A stretch of DNA of 30,994 nt from Candidatus Pacearchaeota archaeon (GCA_016234065.1 JACQLJ010000014.1:1-30994); one strand, 5' to 3'; positions 1 through 9,279 are shown, numbered from the stretch's first letter. The notes: generated from the letters alone by a model not told the origin. Translations and numbers: made by a program.

Positions 1-4
1 AAAA

Positions 5-77
5 TGGCCCTGCGAGGAATTGAACCTCGGTCTCATCCACGTCAAGGATGCGTCTTAGCCGTTGGACTACAAGGCCA
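5..77 (-). tRNA. tRNA-Val (GAC)
   Basis: Read on the minus strand this folds as a complete 73-nt cloverleaf. The 7-bp acceptor stem includes a G-T pair, the D stem is AGTC/GAC, and the anticodon stem CATCC/GGATG closes the loop TTGACGT, giving anticodon GAC (Val). The T arm is CGAGG-TTCAATT-CCTCG. No CCA is encoded, as is usual in archaea. No intron is present. Its upstream side (78 onward) carries a tandem repeat. Confidence 0.95.
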
Positions 78-96
78 TAAAAAAGAACCAAGGTTC

Positions 97-184
97 TTCT
101 TTAGAACATCTCCTTTTACTAGCCAAGTTTCTTTAGAACATCTCCTTTTACATGCAGGTTTTCTTTTAGAAACTTTCCTTTTAA
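97..184. repeat. 32-bp-period tandem repeat beside tRNA-Val
   Basis: Three copies with period 32 begin near 97, 129 and 161. The first two share 23 identical bases (97-119 and 129-151), containing the core TTTAGAACATCTCCTTTTAC. The third (161-184) is degenerate. A perfect 7-bp inverted repeat AAGAACC-aa-GGTTCTT lies just before (83-98). The array occupies the 5' flank of the tRNA-Val gene. A related stretch occurs near 9086-9112 beside tRNA-Leu. There are no unique spacers, so it is not a CRISPR array. Confidence 0.8.
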
Positions 185-249
185 TTGTCTCCTTTTGTCT
201 TGATTAGAAAACAAGAAATATTTAAATATAATGTTTATAGTAATTTACC

Positions 250-441
250 ATGAGGTTTAAACCAATAATAGTTCTGCTGTATCTTTTATTTGGGCTCTAC
301 CTAATCAATCAATCATTTGGTTTTTTCAAGACACCTGATTTTTTTGAGGACTTTGATTTTTGGATAATTGCTGTCAGCGGTTTTATGCTGTTAATTGCGG
401 CAGTGATAGCTTTGATGTCAAAGAAGCCAGTTCCAAAGTAA
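250..441 (+). CDS. small two-helix membrane protein, unknown function
   Basis: A 63-aa protein with two hydrophobic segments: residues about 5-25 (rich in Leu, Ile and Phe) and about 38-57 (WIIAVSGFMLLIAAVIALM). An acidic, aromatic loop (PDFFEDFDFW) lies between them and the tail KKPVPK is basic. By the positive-inside rule both ends are probably cytoplasmic. The ATG at 250 is supported by a TATA-like TTTAAATA at 221-228, 29 nt upstream, the leaderless spacing seen across this window. I do not recognise the family. It stands alone between tRNA-Val and the 548 promoter. Confidence 0.6.
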   Translation: MRFKPIIVLLYLLFGLYLINQSFGFFKTPDFFEDFDFWIIAVSGFMLLIAAVIALMSKKPVPK

Positions 442-465
442 ATTTGCTTTTATATTACAAACCAG

Positions 466-514
466 TTACTAACTTACTAAGTAATTTAGTAATTTATTAA
501 GAAACCTTTATATA
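466..514 (+). promoter_or_regulatory. promoter with inverted repeat ahead of the 548 ORF
   Basis: TTACTAA occurs at 466-472 and 474-480. The second copy forms a perfect inverted repeat with TTAGTAA at 486-492 (5-nt spacer). A TATA-like TTTATATA follows at 507-514, about 40 nt before the ATG at 548, which leaves room for a short leader containing GGGTG. An inverted repeat just upstream of TATA is a plausible operator for the ribbon-helix-helix-like protein encoded next. That link is inference. Confidence 0.45.
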
Positions 515-547
515 TTGTATTTTCCAAAATATGTCTAAAGGGTGTGC

Positions 548-685
548 ATGAAAAAGTATTTACTTCTCGTTGAAGATGAAAAGCTTTGGGAAAAATTTAA
601 AGAGAGCATAAAACAGGATATCAATACCGAGATAATAGACCTGATAAAAAAGAAAATTAGTGGGGTGAAAAAAGGTGAGAAATAA
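548..685 (+). CDS. 45-aa ribbon-helix-helix-like small protein
   Basis: An ATG at 548 opens a 45-codon frame ending with TAA at 683-685. The protein begins MKKYLLLVEDEKLWEKFKES and ends in a lysine-rich tail. A short beta strand (KYLLLVE), a helix (about residues 11-22) and a second helix (about 27-37, TEIIDLIKKKI) match the strand-helix-helix plan of Arc/CopG-type DNA-binding proteins. The length is also typical. The family call is by pattern only. Its end overlaps the start of the next gene (GTG at 675) by 11 nt, so the two are probably translationally coupled. The inverted repeat at 474-492 could be its operator. Confidence 0.5.
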   Translation: MKKYLLLVEDEKLWEKFKESIKQDINTEIIDLIKKKISGVKKGEK

Positions 686-2534
686 TTCTCTTGGGAATAG
701 CCGGGCTCAACTGACAATTTTCATAATAATTGCAATAGTGATTGTTGGCTCAATCGCCACTTTTTTTGCATTAAGGGGGTATTTTTTAATTCCATCAATT
801 CCCGAAACATTTCAGCCGGCCTACACGAATTTTCTTTCATGCATTGAGCAGGATACACTAACTGGAATTGCTTTATTGGAAAACCAAGCGGGTTATATTT
901 ATTTGCCTGAGTTTGAACTAGGAAGCAATCACATGCCTTTTTCGTCACAGCTTGATTTTTTAGGCAATCCTATTCCATATTGGTATTATGTCTCTGGAAA
1001 TAATATTGAAAAAGAACAGGTTCCTGCAAAAGCAGATATTGAAAAGCAACTTGAGATTTTTGTTTCTGAAAAAATAAAAGAATGCAATTTTGGTAATTAC
1101 TACGAACAGGGATATGAGATATATTTAGGCAATTCAAGCGCCGACGTTCAGATTTCAGACAATAAGGTAAGTGTGCTGGTTTATTCTGATTTATCTATGG
1201 TAAAAGAAGAAGATTCTGTTTCTGTCAGCAGGCATTCTGTGAATGTAAACTCAGAGCTTGGAAAACTTTACAATGCAGCAAAAGAGGTCTACGACAATGA
1301 ACAGAAAAATTTATTCTTGGAGAATTATACTATTGACATGCTTGGACTTTATGCGCCAGTTGATGGCGTTGAACTAAGTTGCAGTCCTGTTGTGTGGGAT
1401 GGAAGAAAGGTCTTTGAAGATTTGCAAAACGCAATTTATGAAAACACTCAATCAATAACAACAAAAAATGATTTGAATAGCGAGAGTGACTATTTTGTCG
1501 GAGATATAAGGGTTGATGCAGATGTTAGATTTTATACCTCAAAGGATTGGCCATATAGTTTTGAAGTTGTTCCAACTCAAGGGCAGTTATTACTTGCAAC
1601 TCCGATAGGAAATCAGCCCGGATTAGGGATTCTTGGATTTTGTTATGTTCCTTATCATTTTGTTTATAACGTAAAATATCCTGTTTTAGTGCAGGTATTC
1701 AGCGGCAATGAGATTTTTCAATTCCCTGTTGCTTTGGTAATTCAAGGAAACAAGCCAAGGCACGCGCTTGATGCAACTGCAGTTGAAATATCTCTTCCAG
1801 AAATTTGCGACAAAAATAACACTGAAATAAAAGTGAATCTTTATGACACTAAACTAAATCCAGTAAATTCTGCAGATATTTCATATGAATGTTTTGGAAC
1901 AAAGTGTGAAATTGGGAAAGCAAACTCTGGAGTTCTTACAGCAGGATTTCCTCAATGTGCCAACGGTGACATAATCGCGAGAGCAAATGGATTCAAAGAA
2001 ACAAGGCATCTTTATTCAACGATAAATTCTGGAAGCGTTGATGTGGTAATGGATAGGATTTATGAAATGGGCGTAAACTTAAATTTAGACGGCGCTAATT
2101 ACGACGGGCAGGCAACTATCTCTTTCTTTTCACAGGATGGAAGTTTTTCAAGCATGGTTTCATATCCAGAACAAAAAACAATAAATTTAAGTGAAGGACA
2201 ATATGAAGTTCAGGTTTACATCTATCAAAATTCTTCAATAACCCTTGGAAAGACAACAACTAAACAATGCATTGAAGTCCCTCAGTCAGCAATCGGCGGA
2301 CTTTTTGGCTTCACAAAAGAAAAATGTTTTGACATTGAGTTTCCAGAACAAATAATTTCAAATGCTCTTTCAGGAGGAGGAAAACAGAATTATTACATTC
2401 TTGAATCAGAATTAAGCAATCACAAAACAATCAGCATAAATGCAAATAAATTGCCAACGCCTAATTCAATAGAGCAGCTGAACAATAATTATCTGCTTTT
2501 TGAAAAAAAGGGTTTGGTTATAGGATTTGGTTAA
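675..2534 (+). CDS. pilin-like N-terminus surface protein, 619 aa
   Basis: The start is GTG at 675, overlapping the upstream small ORF by 11 nt. The N-terminus (NNSLGNSRAQLTIFIIIAIV) has a short polar head, an RAQ tripeptide and then about 20 hydrophobic residues (roughly 13-33). This resembles archaeal class III (type IV pilin-like) signal sequences, although the usual Glu at mature position 5 is absent. The rest is a long beta-rich extracytoplasmic region with several Cys residues (for example near C56, C138 and C236) that could form disulfides, and repeated Ig-like stretches toward the C-terminus. There is no enzymatic motif. The giant exoprotein gene follows 51 nt downstream but has its own TATA-like box. 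The function is unknown. A structural subunit or scaffold of a cell-surface machine is inference. Confidence 0.75.
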   Translation: MRNNSLGNSRAQLTIFIIIAIVIVGSIATFFALRGYFLIPSIPETFQPAYTNFLSCIEQDTLTGIALLENQAGYIYLPEFELGSNHMPFSSQLDFLGNPIPYWYYVSGNNIEKEQVPAKADIEKQLEIFVSEKIKECNFGNYYEQGYEIYLGNSSADVQISDNKVSVLVYSDLSMVKEEDSVSVSRHSVNVNSELGKLYNAAKEVYDNEQKNLFLENYTIDMLGLYAPVDGVELSCSPVVWDGRKVFEDLQNAIYENTQSITTKNDLNSESDYFVGDIRVDADVRFYTSKDWPYSFEVVPTQGQLLLATPIGNQPGLGILGFCYVPYHFVYNVKYPVLVQVFSGNEIFQFPVALVIQGNKPRHALDATAVEISLPEICDKNNTEIKVNLYDTKLNPVNSADISYECFGTKCEIGKANSGVLTAGFPQCANGDIIARANGFKETRHLYSTINSGSVDVVMDRIYEMGVNLNLDGANYDGQATISFFSQDGSFSSMVSYPEQKTINLSEGQYEVQVYIYQNSSITLGKTTTKQCIEVPQSAIGGLFGFTKEKCFDIEFPEQIISNALSGGGKQNYYILESELSNHKTISINANKLPTPNSIEQLNNNYLLFEKKGLVIGFG

Positions 2535-2585
2535 AAACTAAAATGAAAAACATTTTGTATAATAAAATTTCAGGAAAATTTCATA

Positions 2586-5500
2586 ATGATTAATAAGAAA
2601 AACAATGCGGTTCTCTTTGGAATGATTTTCATCATGGTATTTTCAAGTGCCTTCTCACTTGTTTCTAGCTTTTCAATTTCAAATCCGCAAATAACAAATC
2701 CTGGCGCTGATTCATTCAGTTATTTGAATAAACAAGGGATAAGCGCTTTTGGTTTTAATCCAGAACAATGCAAAGCAGGACAGGATTTCATTGTCCAGAT
2801 ACTCCCTTTTTCATGCTCTCCTGCTGTTGTAAGAAGCGACCTTCTTGAAGAACAAAATGTCCCTGTTTTTTGTCAATTAACAGCGACTCAGATAAATCCT
2901 CTAATAAAAGTGAATGGCATTGATTTTATTTCCTTCAGCGGCGAATATCCAAAAGAAATTTCAGGAGTTGGATTCCACCCTGCAAATGCCGCTGTCAAGC
3001 CGTCAAGAACAACGCTTCTTAATTCTCCTACTTTGCAAAATATCGGCTACGCTGTGATTGTCTTGAAACAACACCCAAATGAATCAGCGATGCCTGAATT
3101 TGTGAGGGGAAATTTGACTGCAAATATAAAATATAATATAGAAAATGCTTTTGGCGTCGGGGGAGCGAACCTTTATCTTCCTTTTTTGAGTGATGATGAC
3201 TGGGATGAAAAATATGTTCAATATGGATTCTGGAACGGCAAAGGTTATTTGAGGGCAGAAGATATTTCCTCGGACTCCGGCGGCGCGGCTGTCATTTCTG
3301 TTTATTCTGACAAAAACACAAGATTGTCAACATTTTCATTGCAAAGAGGACAGACATCAGGAAATGTTTATCTTCCTGGATTTTACTGCAACGCTGGATT
3401 GAAATTACGACTGGATGCTTTAGAAATTCCTGATACAAGAGTAAAGTTAAATGTTAACGGAGATATTGTTGAAGTCCCGCAAAGAGGAAAGTTCCTTAAC
3501 AATGCCTGCACAGTTGGAACAATTGTTAAGCAAGGAATAAACAAAAAGACCCAAATTGTGTGCACAACAGACGACGGAATCAAAAGATTTAACTTAGCAA
3601 TAAATCCAAAAGTAAGAGTTGAGATTAGTGGTGAAACAAAAGAAGTAAATGTCGGTGACAGATTGTATAATTCTCCAGACAACAAAGCAGTTTATCTCGC
3701 TTATGCTGGAACTGGTTCTTTGAAGCAAGGACTGATTTCAGAAACAAATTCAGGAAGAGATGAGGATATTTTTACAATACTTCTTGAAATGCCGACCCAA
3801 AAAGAAAAATTAAGTGAATCTGAATTAAGTTCAATGGGTAGTGCTGTTAAAAGATACAGCGCAACAAAAATAGGGGGCAATATTGCAGGGGATTTAGGAG
3901 AAATTATAGCTAACTCTTTTACAGGGGTCTTGTCTGATATTGAAGCAGGTTTAAGAATCCTTATAGAAGGAAAAAGTTATCAGTTAGTTCAATATAATGA
4001 GCAAAAAACCTTGGCTGGAAAAGATATAAAGATTCTTGGGTTTGCAACACCACAAAATGATGAAAGTGTTTTTGCAGGAATAAATAATTTACAACTTAAG
4101 GGGCATTATGAAAATGCCACTAAAGATTACAGACAAATAATTGACAAGTTTGCGAATGAAAGGCAGAGTGACCTGGAGCCAACGCTTGGCGAGCAAGCAT
4201 TTGTTCAAGCAATAAATCTTGCAAATGATTTCAATCAGAAAAAAACAGCAAATGATTTCTGTGAGGAATTCAGGCAGAAATATCCCAAATCAAATAACAT
4301 TCCTGATATATGTGATGACAAAATAGTTTTTTCAAATTCAGAACTGGCAAGCCAAAGTGTTTTCATCAATGGAAACCTGAAGAAAATTTCAATTGATGGA
4401 ATTTACGAGCCATCTTTGGATGAATACAGCGCAGAATTTTTTGTCAGGGATTCATCTGGAAAAACAAATCCTTATATTCTAACAAAGAATCAAATTGTTT
4501 TCTTAGGAGAGGGAAAAGGTACCCTGTATTCTTATGAATCTAAAAATATCTTAAATATTGCAAGCAATATTTATCTAAAATATAATGGCAAAAATTGGCA
4601 GTGGTCTTTTGAAAAGACATGCTGGATGGATGTTTCTCAGGATGATAAAGACATAGTTGGTAAGGGATGCCCTTTCAATGAAGGAAAACAACCTCTTACT
4701 GAGCAAAAAGAAGTCATAAAAGATTTATTTGATTTGGATCTTAGACAGGGAGAAATCTACTTGACGAGTGAACCAAATATAAGCCCTAATGTAAAAAAGG
4801 AACAATCGCGCGATTACATACAACTTGTTTCTCTTGATGAAAATTATTCAGTGATTAATTACAATTTGAACGGCTATTCTGGAACGAACCAAAGAATTGC
4901 ATTGGGGACATCAAATGCGTTTAGAAGTAACTATTTAGTTTCATTATCAAAAATAAATTTGAAAAAACAGGCGAGAGTTTCTTTGATACCAAATATTCAG
5001 AACGCAGGAACACAGGCGAATTTCAGTTTTAATATTGGAATTGATAAAAGAGCAATCCAGCTGTCACCTGAAAAAATACAGGAGAAAATAACAAATCTTA
5101 ATTCTTCAATTTCCAAATGGCAGGGTTTGTCTGAAAATGTTGGAAATGTTGCTAAAGGATTCAATGCTGCCTGCCTTCTTACTGGCACAGCTTTAACAGC
5201 TAAAAATTTCTTTGAAAACTTAGACGGCAAGTCAATAGCAAGGCAGGAAGTCATGAGGGGAAATGGAGGATGGATGGATGTTTGTTCAAAGGAAATCATA
5301 AGCACGAAGGAATCAATAGACGCATGTCTGCTTAAGCACAACAGCGATATTGAAAAAGATGTTGATTCTGTTTACAAGATTATAGAAGAACAAAATAAAA
5401 ATCCCGTAACAGAAGAAAATTTATGTGATGTATTGACTGAACTTAAACCAGATGAAAATGAGGAAATTAGCAATGGACTTCAGGGATTCAATGCGAAAAA

Positions 5501-8500
5501 ATTAACTACAGACAAAAATCTGCTTAGCGCATTCGGAAAAGATGCTAAGACAGGAAAATGCGAAAGAGTGAGTTTGACGCAGGCAAGAGATATTCAAAGA
5601 TTAAATAGCATAATTTCTTCAAGTTCAAGCCAAACAGCGAAGAATGCTGCTGCATATGAGAAATTTACAATAATTTCAGACATAAATGAAAATGTTAAGG
5701 GTTATGCTGAATACAATTCTTTTATTGAAGAATTGAACAAACCAGGGAGCTCTTTTGCAGACATGACTGTAAATGTTTATGGTGGTGAGAAATCAATTCA
5801 GGGAATTTACGGCGGAGGAAAAACAACTTCTCAATATCAAGAGATTCCACAAAATACTCCTGTCCAGGCAATTGTTTACAACAATGAAAAATATCTTCTT
5901 GGGTTAAATGAAGCATCTAGAAATACTTACACTATAAAAGATATTTATGATGCAAATGGAATCAAAGTAATTGATGAAAGTAAAAAAAGAGAAATAAATT
6001 CTAGATTTTCAAAATTCAACAAATACGACGAGAATTCTTATCACAATCCTTTCCTCAAGCCCGAGGTGAAATATTTTGAAACAGAGCCATACAAAGGACG
6101 CCCTGCTTTAGTGCCGTTCAACACAAAAGATGGTTGGTATGTTGCAATGAGGCAGACAATTCAGGGATTTGGAAACATAAGAACCTACGATGAATCAGGA
6201 AGAGTTGAAAATTTCTATCTTTGCAATGTTGGCACTAACGGAAAACCTGAGTTTAATTCAGGAATTAACGACGATACTTGCAGAGCATTCAGTCCTGCGA
6301 CTGGAAATTTATACGGAGAATTCCCCGGATTAACACAAAGTGAAACAAACAAATTAGTTAGCAAAGGAATTCAAGCAGTTGCAGATGCATCCCGCCAATA
6401 TAGAGCAGGGCTTAGCGGAAGAATACGAATACTTGGTGAAATGATTCCTGTTGGTTCTCCTGCTGTTGATTTGCCTGAAGTTAAGTGCCAGGATTTCATG
6501 AGTCCTAGTGATTGCAATTTGCTTTTCAACGCTTGTGATCCTGTTGTTTGTCCTTCAAGCAGATGCAATCTCGGCGGAACTTATCACGTAAGCAACGTCA
6601 TACAGTCAGGAATTGTCGGAAGCACTCTTCTGTGTTTGCCAAATGCAAAAGAAAACATTTATGTTCCTGTATGCTTGTCAGGAATAAAAGCAGGACTTGA
6701 CAATTATGTATCTCTTCAGAAAAATTACAGAGATTGTTTGCAAGAGAATTTAAAGACAGGAAGAACAATTGGAATATGCGATGAGATTCACAGCATTTAT
6801 TTATGCGATTTCTTCTGGAACCAAGCGCAGCCATTGTCTCAGGTCTTGATTCCAAAAGCATTTGAATTCTTGACAGGACAAAATCAAGGAACTCGTGGAG
6901 GAGGAGAATATCTTAATGTGCAGAGTGCTTGGCAAAATGCACAGGACTCGCTGAACTACATAACAAATTATTATGGTGCGGATTCATTTAAAACATTCAA
7001 AACGCAGGCAATTGGAAGTATTGGAGGTGCTTTCTGCAAGAGTTTTGTTTCAGCGCAATATCCATCAAAATTAGGATTTGATTCTTTGTTGAAGCCAGCG
7101 TCGCCTCCCCAGTTCACCGCTTACTTTAGTGAGAATTCATTCACAACTGCAACTGTTCCACCTATTTCGCAATACAAAGTGTTTTATCACATTTTTGCAG
7201 GGGAAAATGAAGGCGCTTATTACAGCGTTTATCTTAAGTCGCCCGTAGGCACGTCATTTTATCAGACAAATCCGACTTACACTGTTGCAACAGGATTTGT
7301 CGGATTAGGTGATTACGCGTCGGAAACAAAGGACTTTACAGCACCTACAGGATACAAAGAACTCTGCATAAGAGTAAATAGCCAGGAAGAATGCGGTTTC
7401 CAGAAAGTCACAACTGATTTTGCCTTGAATTATTTGACTGATAAATATCTGCAAGAGCAGGCAAGCCAGACAAACATTAATTCAGAAGCGTCGTGCGTTT
7501 CAGGAACAGCAAGCGCTTACAGTTTGATTAATCCAAATCTTCAAGCAGGAGTTCAAAATGTCATAAGCCCTGAATTATACAATTATCAAATAGTTAGAAT
7601 CTGCTCTACTGAAAATCCTGGAAAAGCAACTGATGCTGCTGCCAACACGCCCGGAGGAAGATGGCAGAAAGTAGGAACCTGCGACGGAAAAACAGGAAAA
7701 TTGAATTGCTATCTTGATACAAAAAGCGTGAAGGATGCAATAAAGGCAGTTGATTTGGAAAATCAAACTCTTAACGATGTCACGAAGAACAATCCTAATA
7801 TTTTAACAGAAATTAAAACAGAAGACATAGAGAAATTCAGGACTTTAAGCAATCAAGAAAAAATATTTAGAATAACTAATGACTTAATAAGCAAAGTGAC
7901 TTTCAATCTCCAGAAAGCACAGCTTCTTTTCATAAGGGGTGTTGCATATGAAAATCTCGCGAAGGCAATCAAAGAGAAACTTCCTGCTCCGACGACTGCT
8001 ACTCCGACGACGACTGCTGAAGAGATACCGACAGCGACAGGGATAACAGAAGTTACAGGTGCTTTAGCACAAGATGGAAATAAATTAAACTTAGTTATCT
8101 CTTCTTCAGCAACTTGCAGTTCAATAAAATATGAAATATGGAAAAAGAATGGTGGCAACATTCTTGATCTTATTGTTCCCGATAGCATGATAATACCAAA
8201 AATATCTATTGATACAAATAAATTACCAAAGATAGATATTGATTTAACTGACCCAAATTTCCCTTCTCGGGCAGCACGTGGTTTTGAAAAGGACGGGATT
8301 TATTATGCAAAAATTTATTGTTATAACAAAGAAGGGGGCTTATTAAAAACAGAAACAACAGAAGAAATAAAACTTGAAACAATACCTGTGGAAGGAGTTT
8401 ATGGACAAACTACTACTGGACCGAGTTTGCTTCAACCATCTGCCAGGGCTAACAGAATAATTACAGGAATTTATGGAACCCCAAATCAGGAGATAAAAAA

Positions 8501-8987
8501 TCTAGAAACTTATAATAATATTATCAGCCAAACATCAGCACTTTACGAAATTCCACCTAATTTGATTAAAGCAATAATTATACAAGAATCATCAGCTAAA
8601 CCAGACGCACGAAATATTGATAGTTATGGTTTAATGCAAGTTTCAGCAGACGCCGTTGAGGATGTAATAAAAAGATATGGGAAAAGTGGCACTATTTTTA
8701 GTGATGCTGAAATATCTAGAATCAATAAAGAAGATATAACTGATTTATTTGATGCAAACAAAAATATCCATACAGGAACTGCTTATTATAAAATTCTACA
8801 AGATCATTATGAATCAGAAGGGAATTCTGGAGATGATTTAAAAAAAATAACTCTTGCTGCTTATAATTGGGGCAGAGGAAATGTTCAAGATAATTGTAAA
8901 GATGATAAATGGGTAAATTGTAAGTATGTGCCTCAATCAACTTTGCAATATATTTCTGACATTTTAGAATATGAGAAGAACCTTTGA
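2586..8987 (+). CDS. giant secreted protein with C-terminal lytic transglycosylase domain
   Basis: 2133 aa. An N-terminal hydrophobic segment (about residues 8-29) is a signal peptide or anchor. A long Cys-containing N-terminal half follows, with beta-rich regions and a TPR-like helical stretch (about residues 500-580). A Cys-rich patch (CDPVVCPSSRC, about residue 1320) follows, then a Thr/Pro linker (near nt 7985-8035) and an Ig-like module. The last ~170 residues carry the soluble lytic transglycosylase (SLT/GH23) pattern: QESSAKPDA with candidate catalytic Glu2001, GLMQV (2015-2019), a GTAYY helix and AAYNWG (2091-2096). This fold cleaves the MurNAc-GlcNAc bond of bacterial murein, which archaea lack, so the substrate is open. 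TATA-like GTATAATA at 2557-2564, about 28 nt before the ATG, suggests independent leaderless transcription. The large N-terminal part resembles conserved DPANN giant proteins from memory only. Confidence 0.85.
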   Translation: MINKKNNAVLFGMIFIMVFSSAFSLVSSFSISNPQITNPGADSFSYLNKQGISAFGFNPEQCKAGQDFIVQILPFSCSPAVVRSDLLEEQNVPVFCQLTATQINPLIKVNGIDFISFSGEYPKEISGVGFHPANAAVKPSRTTLLNSPTLQNIGYAVIVLKQHPNESAMPEFVRGNLTANIKYNIENAFGVGGANLYLPFLSDDDWDEKYVQYGFWNGKGYLRAEDISSDSGGAAVISVYSDKNTRLSTFSLQRGQTSGNVYLPGFYCNAGLKLRLDALEIPDTRVKLNVNGDIVEVPQRGKFLNNACTVGTIVKQGINKKTQIVCTTDDGIKRFNLAINPKVRVEISGETKEVNVGDRLYNSPDNKAVYLAYAGTGSLKQGLISETNSGRDEDIFTILLEMPTQKEKLSESELSSMGSAVKRYSATKIGGNIAGDLGEIIANSFTGVLSDIEAGLRILIEGKSYQLVQYNEQKTLAGKDIKILGFATPQNDESVFAGINNLQLKGHYENATKDYRQIIDKFANERQSDLEPTLGEQAFVQAINLANDFNQKKTANDFCEEFRQKYPKSNNIPDICDDKIVFSNSELASQSVFINGNLKKISIDGIYEPSLDEYSAEFFVRDSSGKTNPYILTKNQIVFLGEGKGTLYSYESKNILNIASNIYLKYNGKNWQWSFEKTCWMDVSQDDKDIVGKGCPFNEGKQPLTEQKEVIKDLFDLDLRQGEIYLTSEPNISPNVKKEQSRDYIQLVSLDENYSVINYNLNGYSGTNQRIALGTSNAFRSNYLVSLSKINLKKQARVSLIPNIQNAGTQANFSFNIGIDKRAIQLSPEKIQEKITNLNSSISKWQGLSENVGNVAKGFNAACLLTGTALTAKNFFENLDGKSIARQEVMRGNGGWMDVCSKEIISTKESIDACLLKHNSDIEKDVDSVYKIIEEQNKNPVTEENLCDVLTELKPDENEEISNGLQGFNAKKLTTDKNLLSAFGKDAKTGKCERVSLTQARDIQRLNSIISSSSSQTAKNAAAYEKFTIISDINENVKGYAEYNSFIEELNKPGSSFADMTVNVYGGEKSIQGIYGGGKTTSQYQEIPQNTPVQAIVYNNEKYLLGLNEASRNTYTIKDIYDANGIKVIDESKKREINSRFSKFNKYDENSYHNPFLKPEVKYFETEPYKGRPALVPFNTKDGWYVAMRQTIQGFGNIRTYDESGRVENFYLCNVGTNGKPEFNSGINDDTCRAFSPATGNLYGEFPGLTQSETNKLVSKGIQAVADASRQYRAGLSGRIRILGEMIPVGSPAVDLPEVKCQDFMSPSDCNLLFNACDPVVCPSSRCNLGGTYHVSNVIQSGIVGSTLLCLPNAKENIYVPVCLSGIKAGLDNYVSLQKNYRDCLQENLKTGRTIGICDEIHSIYLCDFFWNQAQPLSQVLIPKAFEFLTGQNQGTRGGGEYLNVQSAWQNAQDSLNYITNYYGADSFKTFKTQAIGSIGGAFCKSFVSAQYPSKLGFDSLLKPASPPQFTAYFSENSFTTATVPPISQYKVFYHIFAGENEGAYYSVYLKSPVGTSFYQTNPTYTVATGFVGLGDYASETKDFTAPTGYKELCIRVNSQEECGFQKVTTDFALNYLTDKYLQEQASQTNINSEASCVSGTASAYSLINPNLQAGVQNVISPELYNYQIVRICSTENPGKATDAAANTPGGRWQKVGTCDGKTGKLNCYLDTKSVKDAIKAVDLENQTLNDVTKNNPNILTEIKTEDIEKFRTLSNQEKIFRITNDLISKVTFNLQKAQLLFIRGVAYENLAKAIKEKLPAPTTATPTTTAEEIPTATGITEVTGALAQDGNKLNLVISSSATCSSIKYEIWKKNGGNILDLIVPDSMIIPKISIDTNKLPKIDIDLTDPNFPSRAARGFEKDGIYYAKIYCYNKEGGLLKTETTEEIKLETIPVEGVYGQTTTGPSLLQPSARANRIITGIYGTPNQEIKNLETYNNIISQTSALYEIPPNLIKAIIIQESSAKPDARNIDSYGLMQVSADAVEDVIKRYGKSGTIFSDAEISRINKEDITDLFDANKNIHTGTAYYKILQDHYESEGNSGDDLKKITLAAYNWGRGNVQDNCKDDKWVNCKYVPQSTLQYISDILEYEKNL

Positions 8988-8997
8988 AAATTTAAAT

Positions 8998-9178
8998 TTT
9001 TCGTTTAAACCGATTTAACGAATCCAATGCTATTTCACTTTGTTCAATAGCATGAATGCGGAGTAAAGGATCCGAATGAAAGAAACCAAAGTTTTCTTTC
9101 TAACTTCCTTTTCGTTTAAACTATTTCATCGAATCCGACAATGTTTTCAACATTGTGATGCGGAGTAAAGGATTCGAA
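8998..9178. repeat. duplicated tRNA-Leu tail with hairpins
   Basis: Two related units occur, 8998-9076 and 9109-9178. Both begin TTTTCGTTTAAAC, have CGAATCC after the same 8-nt gap, then a hairpin of unrelated sequence, then a 21-nt segment (9056-9076 and 9158-9178, one mismatch) that contains the 3' end of the tRNA-Leu gene. The hairpins are perfect 8-bp stems: ATGCTATT/AATAGCAT (9027-9053) and ACAATGTT/AACATTGT (9138-9156). A third hairpin, GAAAGAAA/TTTCTTTC, lies at 9078-9100. The distal unit is a truncated tRNA remnant. The hairpins could act as tRNA transcript 3' ends. Confidence 0.75.
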
Positions 9179-9242
9179 CCTTCGCAGGCACTAAGCCACT
9201 GGAGCCTAAATCCAGCCCGTTTGACCGCTCCGGCAACTCCGC
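9160..9242 (-). tRNA. tRNA-Leu (TAG)
   Basis: On the minus strand this is an 83-nt type II tRNA. The acceptor stem is GCGGAGT/ACTCCGC, and the anticodon stem CTGGA/TCCAG closes the loop TTTAGGC, giving anticodon TAG (Leu). A long variable arm (TGGCTTAGTGCCTGC region) is present, as expected for Leu, and the T arm contains GGTTCGAATCC. CCA is not encoded. A TATA-like box lies upstream (the TTTTAAACTTAATTT region, minus strand, near 9250-9275). A truncated copy of its 3' end lies about 100 bp beyond. Confidence 0.95.
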
Positions 9243-9279
9243 TTAGAATTAAATTACTAAATTAAGTTTAAAAGAATTC

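Noticed and set aside
97..184. Possible CRISPR array (period 32)
   Set aside because: The copies are adjacent with no distinct spacers, only three units exist and one is degenerate, and no cas gene is near. It is a plain tandem repeat.
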